14,225 bases of DNA from Kordia sp964351775 (lineage in GTDB: Bacteria > Bacteroidota > Bacteroidia > Flavobacteriales > Flavobacteriaceae). Position numbers and translations under genes: made by a program. Under the pieces are notes generated by a model. It worked only from the letters and a program-made list of their open reading frames with translations. It was not told the origin of the DNA and did no database searches. Shown piece after piece: positions 1 through 7,389 of this stretch. The DNA lies in assembly GCA_964351775.1 (NCBI GenBank), contig CAYGPQ010000104.1, positions 1 to 14,225 on the forward strand. Direction: 5' to 3'. Positions within the stretch are counted from its first letter, which is position 1, and the number at the start of each line of letters is the position of its first letter.

Positions 1-81
1 CACAAATATAGTTATTGAATTATTATTTTATTGTTTAAAAAAGGCTTTATTTTGTACGTATTAAAAGTTTTTTATTAGTTT

Positions 82-1149
82 ATGAATTCTATTCAAGCGG
101 CGGATTATTTCGTTCATTTCAACACCAACTGTTACACTAAACTTCACGAACACCTTAGCACTTCGAATTACTCGAAGATTTTTGTGTTGGTCGATTCTGA
201 TACACATATACATTGTTTGCCAAGTTTTTTAGGCAATTTACCTACGGAACTTACGATTGAGATTATTGAAATTCCGTCGGGCGAAATTCATAAGAATATT
301 GAAACCTGTACAGGTGTTTGGAATGTGCTTTCAGAATTAGATGCCGACCGAAAGAGTTTATTAATCAATGTTGGCGGTGGCGTAGTAACGGATCTTGGCG
401 GGTTTGTTGCCTCTACATTTAAACGTGGAATTTCCTATATTAACGTTCCAACTTCTTTGTTAGCGATGGTTGATGCGTCAGTTGGCGGAAAAACAGGTGT
501 TGATTTAGGCACATTGAAAAACCAAATTGGCGTCATAAATATTCCTGAAATGGTATTGATTGATACTGAATTCTTAGCTACTCTACCAGCAAATCAAATG
601 CGAAGCGGTTTGGCGGAAATGCTGAAACACGGATTGATTTACGAGGAAGCGTATTGGAAAAAAATGAGCAATCTTGCTAATTTCACTACCGAAAATTTAG
701 ACGATTTAATTCATGAATCGGTTCAAATTAAAAATACAGTGGTCACAGAAGATCCAAAAGAACAAGGAATGCGCAAAATTTTAAATTTTGGTCACACGCT
801 TGGTCACGCTATTGAATCGTATTTGTTAACACACGAAACAAAAGAAGCGCTTTTACACGGAGAAGCCATTGCTGTCGGAATGGTGCTCGCTAGCTATATT
901 TCCAATCAACAAGAAGGTTTTCCATCAGAAAAATTAACAGAAATTAAACGTGTAATGCACGATATGTACGGAAAAGTTGAATTGAATCCTACCGACTACG
1001 AAGCTATTATAGATTTAATGAAATACGACAAAAAAAACTCTCACGGAAATATCAATTTTGTACTGTTGCGTGATATTGGAACGCCCGTTTTAGACAAAAT
1101 TGTACCAAATGCAACCATTCTAGATGCGTTCAATTTCTACAATGCTTAA
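82..1149 (+). CDS. aroB: 3-dehydroquinate synthase
   Basis: This is a cytosolic, NAD- and metal-dependent enzyme that converts DAHP to 3-dehydroquinate, the second step of the shikimate pathway to aromatic amino acids. At 355 residues it is a normal full-length AroB. Visible motifs are the nucleotide-binding GGGVVTDLGG (residues 98-107), NVPTSLLAMVDASVGGKTG (121-139), GLAEMLKHG (176-184), NFGHTLGHAIE (235-245) and LLHGEAIAVGM (257-267). By family analogy the zinc ligands are E179, H238 and H259, all present. The ATG at 82 places the N-terminus where expected, and no better upstream start is seen. It is the first gene of the window. The next gene on the same strand starts 133 bp later, so co-transcription is uncertain. 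I see no convincing promoter or terminator for it. Confidence 0.97.
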   Translation: MNSIQAADYFVHFNTNCYTKLHEHLSTSNYSKIFVLVDSDTHIHCLPSFLGNLPTELTIEIIEIPSGEIHKNIETCTGVWNVLSELDADRKSLLINVGGGVVTDLGGFVASTFKRGISYINVPTSLLAMVDASVGGKTGVDLGTLKNQIGVINIPEMVLIDTEFLATLPANQMRSGLAEMLKHGLIYEEAYWKKMSNLANFTTENLDDLIHESVQIKNTVVTEDPKEQGMRKILNFGHTLGHAIESYLLTHETKEALLHGEAIAVGMVLASYISNQQEGFPSEKLTEIKRVMHDMYGKVELNPTDYEAIIDLMKYDKKNSHGNINFVLLRDIGTPVLDKIVPNATILDAFNFYNA

Positions 1150-1282
1150 CTGAAAAAGACATTAAGCTGACATTAATACTTTCTTTTCAAAAAAAATAGT
1201 TGTACTTTTAGTAACAGTTAATCAATAAGAGGTTCCCACAATTTACCTATGATCGTAGTATTAATTTTAAACAATTATTCCT

Positions 1283-1597
1283 ATGAAGAAAGCTATCATA
1301 GATTATAAAAAAGTGACGCCAGAGTTATTACAACTTTTACAAGAACGCTATCCTGGTGGTTATGGAGATCGTGATATTATTACTTTTGACGATCATCACA
1401 ACAACACTATTGAAGCAGTTGAAGTGCGAACGGAAGACACTATTTATTTGGTGAAAGTCAGTACGCGATTGCATTATTCCATGACAAATGTAGATAAAGA
1501 TACTATTGAAATTGAAGAAGTAATTCCCGATATAGAAGATGTCGAAGATGTTGAAGAACTTTCGTTAGACGCCATCGATGATTTCTCAGAAGAATAG
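1283..1597 (+). CDS. Small acidic conserved protein of unknown function
   Basis: This is a 104-residue soluble protein with no signal peptide or membrane segment. The first about 75 residues look like a compact alpha/beta domain: a helix rich in Leu and Gln around PELLQLLQERYPGGYGDRD, then strands such as AVEVRTEDTIYLVKVS. The last about 28 residues form a very acidic tail (EIEEVIPDIEDVEDVEELS onward). I do not recognise a characterised family. Similar proteins next to aroB in Flavobacteriaceae are familiar to me as conserved hypotheticals, but this is from memory. The ATG at 1283 is the natural start. A weak -7-like TActTTTA lies at 1203-1210. The gene converges with the DinB-family gene, with only 5 bp between the two stop codons and no room for a separate terminator. 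Confidence 0.8.
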   Translation: MKKAIIDYKKVTPELLQLLQERYPGGYGDRDIITFDDHHNNTIEAVEVRTEDTIYLVKVSTRLHYSMTNVDKDTIEIEEVIPDIEDVEDVEELSLDAIDDFSEE

Positions 1598-1602
1598 TTG
1601 TA

Positions 1603-2115
1603 CTACAAATACCGCTCTTTAATCACCTGTAAATGATGTCGTTCATGACCTGCAAGCACGTGTGCAATGGCACGAACCGACATGTTACTGCGACTTGCTA
1701 CACCTACTCTAGCCAACATTTCACTTGAAAACCCTTGAAACAACGTAATGGTTGCTTGACGAATGGCATTGTATTCCCGTAACATTTCCATACTGTTTCG
1801 CTCGTTTGCACCCGAAAACGGCACATAATCATCTTGTTCATAACCAGGTAATTCCGTTTTATCATTTCGCGCAAAGCGCAACGCTCTGTTACAAAATATA
1901 CGTTCGGTGTCCATAATGTGCTGCAATACTTCTTTAATAGTCCATTTTCCTTCCGCGTAGGCACTTTGCAATTTTTCTTCCGTTAAGGAAGCCATGAGAT
2001 CATTAACACTTGTCACACCTTTTTCTAGCGCTCCTAACACATCTTCTCCTTTTAAATACTGAATGTATTGACCGTAATACGGATTGTACTCTGTGGCTTC
2101 TGGAAATGGAATCAT
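1603..2115 (-). CDS. DinB-family metal-binding protein
   Basis: This is a 170-residue protein of the DinB/YfiT-like four-helix-bundle superfamily. These are soluble proteins that bind a divalent metal through three histidines, and some members are thiol-dependent transferases. The helix carrying LQHIMDTERIF gives H66. The C-terminal helix AHVLAGHERHHLQVI gives H152, H157, H160 and H161. The expected triad is H66, H157 and H161. The W-T-I-K-E-V-L-Q-H segment (58-66) and the hydrophobic heptads fit the family. Substrate and role cannot be read from the sequence, and members of this family in Bacteroidota are largely uncharacterised. The ATG at 2115 is used, and upstream lies a repeat-rich gene-free region. 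The gene's 3' end meets the small acidic gene tail to tail. Confidence 0.88.
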   Translation of the reverse strand: MIPFPEATEYNPYYGQYIQYLKGEDVLGALEKGVTSVNDLMASLTEEKLQSAYAEGKWTIKEVLQHIMDTERIFCNRALRFARNDKTELPGYEQDDYVPFSGANERNSMEMLREYNAIRQATITLFQGFSSEMLARVGVASRSNMSVRAIAHVLAGHERHHLQVIKERYL

Positions 2116-2245
2116 AGCTTATTTACGATTTTTGATTGTAGATTTTTGATTTTCTCGATGAAGATACTTTTTTCAATTGAAAGATTGAAAAATTTAATGA
2201 TTAAAAAATTCTTTGTTTGAGAATGCTTTGTTTCTCTTATTTGCC

Positions 2246-2288
2246 ATTCCTGCCTAGTCGCTGAGTTTATCGAAGTGAAGTCAGGAAT
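2246..2288. repeat. Inverted-repeat element with ATTCCTG/CAGGAAT ends
   Basis: ATTCCTG (2246-2252) pairs with CAGGAAT (2282-2288) around a 29-nt centre. The centre holds GCTGAGTTTATCGAAGTG (2260-2277), which is close to GCTGAGCCTTTCGAAGCT at 2543-2560. This looks like one copy of a dispersed intergenic repeat rather than a gene or terminator. Confidence 0.55.
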
Positions 2289-2348
2289 CCAAAGCCAATT
2301 GTATGTGCTCCTTTTTTTTTGCCAACACAAGTTTCTATCATCACACTA

Positions 2349-2465
2349 CTTCTCGATACAAATTTGCTGCACAAATTCACTCGAAGTGACGTTCTTAGCA
2401 TGTAACTACAAGCGTCACTTCGAGTGGTTTTTCGCAATAAAATGAAGAAAAAATGTATCGAGAAG
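2349..2465. repeat. Nested 117-bp hairpin element
   Basis: Two perfect inverted repeats are nested. The outer arms are CTTCTCGATACA (2349-2360) and its complement (2454-2465), 12 bp. The inner arms are CACTCGAAGTGACG (2378-2391) and its complement (2413-2426), 14 bp, with a 21-nt loop. The spacers between outer and inner arms are unequal (17 and 27 nt). No T-run follows the right arm, so it is not a simple intrinsic terminator. It resembles a REP/MITE-like dispersed element; whether it is mobile cannot be told here. Confidence 0.7.
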
Positions 2466-2540
2466 CACTTTAAAATAAAATTCAACATCTCTTATTTTTT
2501 ATCCTAAAAAGTCCAACAATCTAATAAAGTCCAAAAGCGG

Positions 2541-2562
2541 TAGCTGAGCCTTTCGAAGCTAC
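2541..2562. repeat. Short hairpin overlapping the ppc stop codon
   Basis: GTAGCT and AGCTAC (6 bp, about 2540-2545 and 2557-2562) flank GAGCCTTTCGA. The ppc stop codon (TAG, minus strand, 2561-2559) lies in one arm. The sequence matches the core of the element at 2260-2277, so the repeat abuts the native 3' end of ppc. No T-run is seen, so terminator function is doubtful. Confidence 0.45.
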
Positions 2563-5147
2563 GCCGAATTACGACTTGCATTAATATTTCCAAATAACGA
2601 ACGTGTCACCATTTTTTCATACACTTTTAGTTCAGCTTCGTTTGCTTCAGGATCTTTTTGCAATTCTTGAATTTTACGCAACGCATATTGTTGAATCGTT
2701 AATAATGGTAATACGATCTTTTCCCGTGCATGAATAGACGCTTTTCCAGCTGGCTGATTTTCCATTAATTCATCATAACCTGTTACTTTCAACAACATTC
2801 GTTTTGAACGTTCGTACTCTTCAAAAATAATGCTCCAAAATTCTCCAAACTCCTCATTTTGTTTCATATACGCGGTTAACTTAAAGAAAGACTTCGTTAA
2901 ACTCATCATACTGTTTTCAAGCAATGTGCGGAAAAAAGATGAGTTTTTATATAAGGTTATCACACGATCAAATTCGCCGTTTTGCTCCATTCGTTCCAAC
3001 GCGGTTCCAACGCCGTAAAACCCAGGGACGTTTTGTTTGAGTTGACTCCAACTTCCAACAAACGGAATGGCGCGTAAGTCAGAGAAATTGAATTCTTTAG
3101 ACTTCGAACGCTTGGATGGACGACTTCCAATATTGGTCTTTGCATAATATTTTAGCGTACTCATTCGCTCTAAATACGGTAAAAACATCGGATGCTTTTT
3201 AAAGGCAACATAGGTATCATAACTTACCGATGCAAGACTTTCCATGGTCTTTTTATCTTCATGCGAAAACTCGGCCGTAGTATTTGAAAATATTTCATTT
3301 GAGATGCCTGAGCTCAACAATTGCTCTAAGTTGTATTGACATGAATCCAAAGTTCCGAAGTTAGAACTAATCGTTTGTCCTTGTACCGTTAATTGAATTT
3401 CTTCATCTTCAACAGTGCTTCCTAGAGACGCATAGAATTGGTGCGTTTTTCCACCTCCACGTGCTGGCGGTCCACCTCTACCATCAAAGAAAATTACTTT
3501 GATTCCGTATTCGCGAGAAATCGCTGTTAATTCTTCTTTTGCTTTAAAAATACTCCAATTCGCCATTAAATAACCACCATCTTTCGTTCCGTCCGAGAAA
3601 CCAAGCATAATATATTGCTTGTTTCCGCGTCTTTTTAAATGTGCTGCGTAGGCTTCGTTTTCGTATAAAGTTCGCATTACTCCTTTTGCGGCTTGCAAAT
3701 CAGGAACGGTTTCAAATAATGGAGAAACATCCACAATAGGTTCTTTCCAATCGCATAAGCGCAACATCGTAAATGCTTCCATAACGTGCAAAGCAGATTG
3801 ATTGTTACTAATGATATATCTATTGGCACCGCGTTCACCATTGCGAACTTGAATGGTTTTCATGGCGTAGATTGACGAAATTGTTGCATTGGTAATTTCA
3901 TCTTCAAAATCCTCCGCTCGAACAACTTGTGTTACTTTAGAAAGTAATTTTATTTTTTCTTCTTCAGAAGTATTTGTATAATCACTTGAAAACAAGCCAT
4001 TACCTTTTGCTTCCATCGTATCTACAATATTTTCAAATACACCTTGATGTACACGCGAATCTTGACGAATGTCTAACATGGCAAAATGGAACCCAAAAAG
4101 CTTTACTTTATTGATAATATCGTCAATTTCTGCGCAGAATAATGATTTATGTTCCGTGACCACCACATTTTTAATAGCTTTCAGTTCATTTTCAAACGCA
4201 GCCAAGGACAACATTCCATCTTCTTTTTTTAAATACACATTTTTATACAGCATTGTTTCCAATCGCGCCAAACGCTTTTCTACGCCGTCAAACGTAAGTC
4301 TACGCTTTAGTTTACGAATGTCGCGATGGTAATTTAATAATATGGTGCTGCGCAAACGTTCCGCAACTTTTAACGTGATTTTAGTGGTTACAAACGGATT
4401 TCCATCACGATCGCCACCAGGCCAAAAACCTAAGTCAATCACCTGATTGTCAATTTCCTCATCTTTGAATATGTTTTCCTGAATGTAATTGTATATTTTG
4501 CTTGCTGCATGATAGAAAACGTTTTCCAAATACCAAATTAAGCTGACAGCTTCATCATACGGTGTTGGTTTTTCTTTTTTGAAGAAAGGTGTTTTTCCAA
4601 GTTGCGCTAATAATTTTTTGATCGTTAATAAATCATTCTTTTTTATGGCTTCCGCGAGATCTGTAATGATTCCTAACACTTGTCCCGGATAAAACTGTGT
4701 TGGATGCGCTGTGAGTACTGGACGAATTTTAAAACGCTTTAAATGGTTTTTTAAGGCGTCTAACTTCCCCTTTTCTTCAGCTTCTTCTTTAATGTTTCGA
4801 AGCGTTCCACGTCCGTCCATATTATTCACAATCGGAAACGAAGCATCTTCCACAGCGTCAAATAAAACTACCTGACGTTCAATGTATTGAATAAAACGAA
4901 ATAGTAAATTGATCTTTTCTTTTTCCGTTTTTTCTTTTTCTAAATAGCGATCAAAAAATTTAGATACAATTTCAGATGGATTTTTGTCAATTGCATATCC
5001 TTTTTCACAAATCTCACTGAACAACGGCAATAACACACCTGTATTAGAGATTTTATCATAAGGTAAGGTTATAAAAATACTGTTGTATATTTGATATTTT
5101 GAAGATATATTTTCTTGAAAACGTTCTAGTTTTGGCTTGCGAGACAT
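2559..5147 (-). CDS. ppc: Phosphoenolpyruvate carboxylase, divergent type
   Basis: This enzyme carboxylates PEP with bicarbonate to oxaloacetate and refills the TCA cycle; it is cytosolic. The 862 residues are close to the 883 of E. coli Ppc. In order: VLTAHPTQ with the essential His at H148, FWPGGDRDGNP (241-251), LDIRQDS (358-364), VSPLFETVPDL (474-484) whose E479 is a likely metal ligand, LGFSDGTKDGG (515-525) with D519 and K522, FFDGRGGPPARGGG (553-566), and RAIPFVGSWSQL. The C-terminus is INASRNSA rather than the usual RNTG, with the effector-site Asn kept at N860. Notably the His of the classical FHGRGG motif (E. coli H579) is Asp here (D555), while both loop arginines (R557, R563) remain. 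The ATG at 5147 gives a normal N-terminus. The gene lies 259 bp downstream of the Lrp-type gene, behind a terminator, so it probably has its own promoter, which I could not identify. Confidence 0.95.
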   Translation of the reverse strand: MSRKPKLERFQENISSKYQIYNSIFITLPYDKISNTGVLLPLFSEICEKGYAIDKNPSEIVSKFFDRYLEKEKTEKEKINLLFRFIQYIERQVVLFDAVEDASFPIVNNMDGRGTLRNIKEEAEEKGKLDALKNHLKRFKIRPVLTAHPTQFYPGQVLGIITDLAEAIKKNDLLTIKKLLAQLGKTPFFKKEKPTPYDEAVSLIWYLENVFYHAASKIYNYIQENIFKDEEIDNQVIDLGFWPGGDRDGNPFVTTKITLKVAERLRSTILLNYHRDIRKLKRRLTFDGVEKRLARLETMLYKNVYLKKEDGMLSLAAFENELKAIKNVVVTEHKSLFCAEIDDIINKVKLFGFHFAMLDIRQDSRVHQGVFENIVDTMEAKGNGLFSSDYTNTSEEEKIKLLSKVTQVVRAEDFEDEITNATISSIYAMKTIQVRNGERGANRYIISNNQSALHVMEAFTMLRLCDWKEPIVDVSPLFETVPDLQAAKGVMRTLYENEAYAAHLKRRGNKQYIMLGFSDGTKDGGYLMANWSIFKAKEELTAISREYGIKVIFFDGRGGPPARGGGKTHQFYASLGSTVEDEEIQLTVQGQTISSNFGTLDSCQYNLEQLLSSGISNEIFSNTTAEFSHEDKKTMESLASVSYDTYVAFKKHPMFLPYLERMSTLKYYAKTNIGSRPSKRSKSKEFNFSDLRAIPFVGSWSQLKQNVPGFYGVGTALERMEQNGEFDRVITLYKNSSFFRTLLENSMMSLTKSFFKLTAYMKQNEEFGEFWSIIFEEYERSKRMLLKVTGYDELMENQPAGKASIHAREKIVLPLLTIQQYALRKIQELQKDPEANEAELKVYEKMVTRSLFGNINASRNSA

Positions 5148-5356
5148 AATTTTGGTATTAAAGGATGATTATTAAAATGAAAGATTTAAGAGCCTAACAT
5201 TTTGATTTTCAATGTGATTAATTCAACTTACAACTAAGAGTTCATTTTCCAAACTTTTCAGAATTAAGTCATAAGATTCTGGTTTTCATCAGGATTAGTT
5301 CAACTAATAATTTCTAGTACGTCTTTCAGACTTCTACAAATTAAGTTTCACTAAAA

Positions 5357-5385
5357 AAACCCTCACACGAAAAGCGCAAGGGTTT
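5357..5385 (-). terminator. Intrinsic terminator after the Lrp-type gene
   Basis: On the minus strand AAACCCTTGCGC pairs over 12 positions (including G-U pairs) with GTGTGAGGGTTT around a TTTTC loop and is followed at once by seven T residues (complement of 5353-5359). It starts 22 bp past the stop of the regulator gene. It should insulate ppc from read-through. The rest of the gap up to ppc (5148-5352) shows nothing I can name. Confidence 0.88.
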
Positions 5386-5406
5386 ATGTTGTGATTTTCG
5401 TTTTTT

Positions 5407-5886
5407 CTATAATTCATTAAAGATAGAGTGCATCAAACGGTTTTTGTCATTGATGCTTTCTTCCAATGAAATCATTGTTTCTGTACGTGAAACACCTTCA
5501 ATATCATCTATCATAAAAATGATGTCTTTTGCATGTTTGGTATTTTTTGCACGTACTTTACAGAAAATATTGAATTTCCCAGTTGTAATATGCGCTACCG
5601 TGATATATGGAATTTCCTGTATTCTGTTTAACACAAATTTTGTCTGAGATGTTTTATCCAAGAAAATACCCACATAAGCAATAAACGAATAACCTAGTTT
5701 TTGATAGTCTAACGTTAAGGAAGAACCTTTAATGATTCCTGCTTCTTCTAATTTTTTCACACGAACGTGAACCGTTCCTGCAGAAATTAATAATTTTTTC
5801 GCGATGTCTGTAAATGGAATTCTAGTATTCTCAATCAACATGTCTAATATCTGATGATCTACTTCATCTAACCTAAATTTTGCCAT
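5407..5886 (-). CDS. Lrp/AsnC-family transcriptional regulator
   Basis: This is a 159-residue leucine-responsive-type regulator. Residues 5-55 form the N-terminal winged helix-turn-helix (LDEVDHQILDMLIENTRI, then the recognition region ISAGTVHVRVKKLEEAGII at 34-52). Residues about 65-142 form the RAM/AsnC ligand-binding and oligomerisation domain, with GYSFIAYVGI as its first strand and TTGKFNIFCKV at 101-111. These proteins bind DNA as dimers to octamers and sense amino acids or other small metabolites; the ligand here is unknown. The ATG at 5886 is used, with MAKFRLDEVD matching typical starts. It lies 87 bp downstream of the carboxypeptidase gene on the same strand. The gap contains a palindrome suited to autoregulation (separate entry). 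A strong terminator follows. It could regulate the peptidase or amino-acid genes, but that is only inferred from position. Confidence 0.95.
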   Translation of the reverse strand: MAKFRLDEVDHQILDMLIENTRIPFTDIAKKLLISAGTVHVRVKKLEEAGIIKGSSLTLDYQKLGYSFIAYVGIFLDKTSQTKFVLNRIQEIPYITVAHITTGKFNIFCKVRAKNTKHAKDIIFMIDDIEGVSRTETMISLEESINDKNRLMHSIFNEL

Positions 5887-5887
5887 G

Positions 5888-5971
5888 ATTATCTTATATT
5901 ATTTTTTAAAGATAATGCAAAAAAAACAAAAAAAATCGAATAATAATGCACAAAACAACATAAGATATGTT
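5888..5971 (-). promoter_or_regulatory. Candidate Lrp-type operator region (two dyads)
   Basis: Between the carboxypeptidase stop and the regulator start are two inverted repeats. AACATA-AGA-TATGTT (5957-5971) is a perfect 15-bp dyad, the size usual for Lrp-family sites. ATTATCTT (5888-5895) and AAGATAAT (5909-5916) form an 8-bp dyad with a 13-nt centre just before the start codon. Between them is a poly-A/T stretch. Autoregulation is common for Lrp-family genes, so self-binding is plausible but untested. No clear TAnnTTTG box is visible (only TATCTTTA near 5905-5912 on the minus strand). Confidence 0.45.
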
Positions 5972-5973
5972 AA

Positions 5974-7113
5974 CTAATTGTCAAATTTATTGAATTTTCT
6001 TAAATATTCCATAACATCAACATCCAACGAAAACGATTGAAATATATGCTTCTGAGCGATTCGCTCTTGAAAATCAATTATTTTGTGTGCGAACGATTTT
6101 TTTAGCATTTTTTTGTCTTCAATGTACGGTTCGAAGTGAATTTTACCATTTTTCAGGATTTCTTGGTACATCACGCCGATATCAAAAGTTTCATTTTCGT
6201 CCGTTTGAACGTTTTTTAACAAGAGATCATAATGCAGTATTTCATTCGCTGGAATTTCAAAATAAGCCTCTGTAAACGCTCCTGTGATTTTATTGGACGC
6301 AATGTATTGTATTGCCGCTATCAACGCATAAAAAATCAATTTTCGGGTTTCTTCACGATGGTAATCATCAGGAAAGTGTCCTGCTTCAAACAAAACCGTG
6401 GGCGTTCCGAGTGATTGAAACGTATCGCCTACACAATTCAAATTGAAACCATCATCATACCTTCCCACATGATTTGGAATGAGTTTTTGCAGCATTTCGT
6501 TCATTTTAACAATGATTTCCATGCTTTTCTGACGGTTTAGCGTAATTGATCTCGCCGCGTCTTCAGAAGGCGTTAGAAATGATATTATAGCCGATTTATC
6601 ATGATTTCCCGCACTATAGATCGTTCGTTGTCCGTGAAGATTGAAACAAAAGTCAGGCTGAAACGCATCATAGATAGTTCTCAACACCACACTTTCAGGT
6701 TGTGAACGCGTTTGTGCATCCCGATTTAAGTCGATTTCATTGGCATTTTCACGTGTATAGGCTTCAGATCCATCCGGATTTAACATCGGAATGATACACA
6801 ATGTACAATTTCGCAAGATAGTTGTGGTAACTTCCGAAGGTTCGTTTAAGAAGTTTAAGAGATCAAAAATAGCTTTCGTTGTCGTGGATTCGTTTCCGTG
6901 CATTTGTGACCACATCAATATTTTTGTTACACCATTTCCAATCGTTAGTGAATGAATTGGTCTATTCAACACAGAAGTTCCAATTTGTTTGAGATGGAAA
7001 GTTGAAGGCAATTTTTCCAATAGGGAAGTTATAGATTCGAGTGTGATATAACGACCGTGTAAAGTGGCTTCAAAATGTGAGCGATACCAATTGGACAAGT
7101 GATGTGTGTGCAT
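5974..7113 (-). CDS. M14-family zinc carboxypeptidase, cytosolic type
   Basis: This is a 379-residue metallopeptidase of the M14 (carboxypeptidase A-like) fold. The first zinc motif MHGNE gives H72 and E75. The third zinc ligand is H160 in FNLHGQR. IDLNRD (127-132) supplies the Asn-Arg pair that holds the substrate carboxylate. E243 in VLFEAGHFP is the expected catalytic Glu. NPDG at 112-115 is also typical. There is no signal peptide, so it should act in the cytosol, on peptides or on modified amino-acid conjugates; the substrate is not evident. Residues about 275-379 form an additional C-terminal portion of uncertain fold. The ATG at 7113 is used, with a predicted TTG-N16-TACATTTG promoter close upstream. 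It is divergent from an XRE-type regulator and upstream of an Lrp-type regulator, so it may be under one or both. Confidence 0.9.
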   Translation of the reverse strand: MHTHHLSNWYRSHFEATLHGRYITLESITSLLEKLPSTFHLKQIGTSVLNRPIHSLTIGNGVTKILMWSQMHGNESTTTKAIFDLLNFLNEPSEVTTTILRNCTLCIIPMLNPDGSEAYTRENANEIDLNRDAQTRSQPESVVLRTIYDAFQPDFCFNLHGQRTIYSAGNHDKSAIISFLTPSEDAARSITLNRQKSMEIIVKMNEMLQKLIPNHVGRYDDGFNLNCVGDTFQSLGTPTVLFEAGHFPDDYHREETRKLIFYALIAAIQYIASNKITGAFTEAYFEIPANEILHYDLLLKNVQTDENETFDIGVMYQEILKNGKIHFEPYIEDKKMLKKSFAHKIIDFQERIAQKHIFQSFSLDVDVMEYLRKFNKFDN

Positions 7114-7135
7114 AAGATGTGTTCATTATAGATTA

Positions 7136-7162
7136 CAAATGTAAACAATGTTTATTTTACAA
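7136..7162 (-). promoter_or_regulatory. Predicted promoter of the M14 carboxypeptidase gene
   Basis: On the minus strand a perfect Bacteroidota -7 box, TACATTTG (7143-7136), has TTG (7162-7160) 16 nt upstream as a -33 element. This spacing is slightly shorter than the usual 17-23. Transcription would start near 7129, giving a leader of only about 16 nt. The -7 box is overlapped by one TTGTnnACAA-type dyad and the -33 element touches a second. Confidence 0.6.
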
Positions 7163-7207
7163 TTGTAAACAAGATTGTGACACAAGTTTGTTGATTGTTG
7201 TAAACAA
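7139..7207. promoter_or_regulatory. Operator cluster on the carboxypeptidase side (three dyads)
   Basis: Three copies of a 10-bp dyad are present: ATGTAAACAA (7139-7148), TTGTAAACAA (7163-7172) and TTGTAAACAA (7198-7207). Start-to-start spacing is 24 and 35 bp. The middle copy is also part of a 14-bp perfect palindrome, TTTACAATTGTAAA (7156-7169). The first two cover the predicted carboxypeptidase promoter, an arrangement expected for repression. The nearby XRE-type regulator is the natural candidate binder; that link is inferred. Confidence 0.6.
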
Positions 7208-7357
7208 GTAACCATCATGATGTGCTGTTCACTACTGCAAAGTTATCATGTGCAAATTCAGTATTGATATCTATATATTAAATATCTTAATTTCAACACA
7301 TTAAATTTACTTACTTAAAGTAATTTATAGCTGTACATAATGAATTAACATTGTTTA

Positions 7358-7389
7358 TTTGGTTGCGCCACACAATCTATTTACTTTTG
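7358..7389 (+). promoter_or_regulatory. Predicted promoter of the XRE-type regulator gene
   Basis: TTTG (7358-7361) lies 20 nt upstream of TACTTTTG (7382-7389), a full match to the Bacteroidota TTTG/TAnnTTTG consensus with normal spacing. A second TTG at 7363-7365 gives 16 nt. The start site would fall near 7395, about 27 nt before the ATG. The -33 region overlaps a half-site-like ATTGTTTA (7350-7357). Confidence 0.7.

Larger units (their letters stand above)
2116..2558. other. Gene-free repeat island between the DinB-family gene and ppc
   Basis: These 443 bp hold no credible gene; the short open frames are low-complexity and antisense to repeats. Four things are visible. The first is a 14-nt near-tandem duplication, GATTTTTGATT followed by gTA or TTC (2127-2140 and 2141-2154). 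The second is a perfect 12-bp palindrome, TTTCAATTGAAA (2171-2182). The third and fourth are the hairpin elements listed separately. Their TCGAAG/TCGATA cores resemble the dispersed repeats I know from intergenic regions of flavobacteria. Confidence 0.7.

Noticed and set aside
31..54. Possible aroB promoter (TTG at 31-33 and TATTTTG at 48-54)
   Set aside because: The -7 box lacks one base of TAnnTTTG and the spacing of 14 is too short, so it was not listed as a feature.
2112..2488. Two overlapping short minus-strand open frames (72 and 73 codons)
   Set aside because: They lie over the intergenic hairpins, have no family-like motifs, and their sequence is explained by repeat DNA; not called as genes.
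4069..4332. Plus-strand open frame of 87 codons inside ppc
   Set aside because: It is antisense to a clearly conserved part of ppc and has no recognisable protein features.
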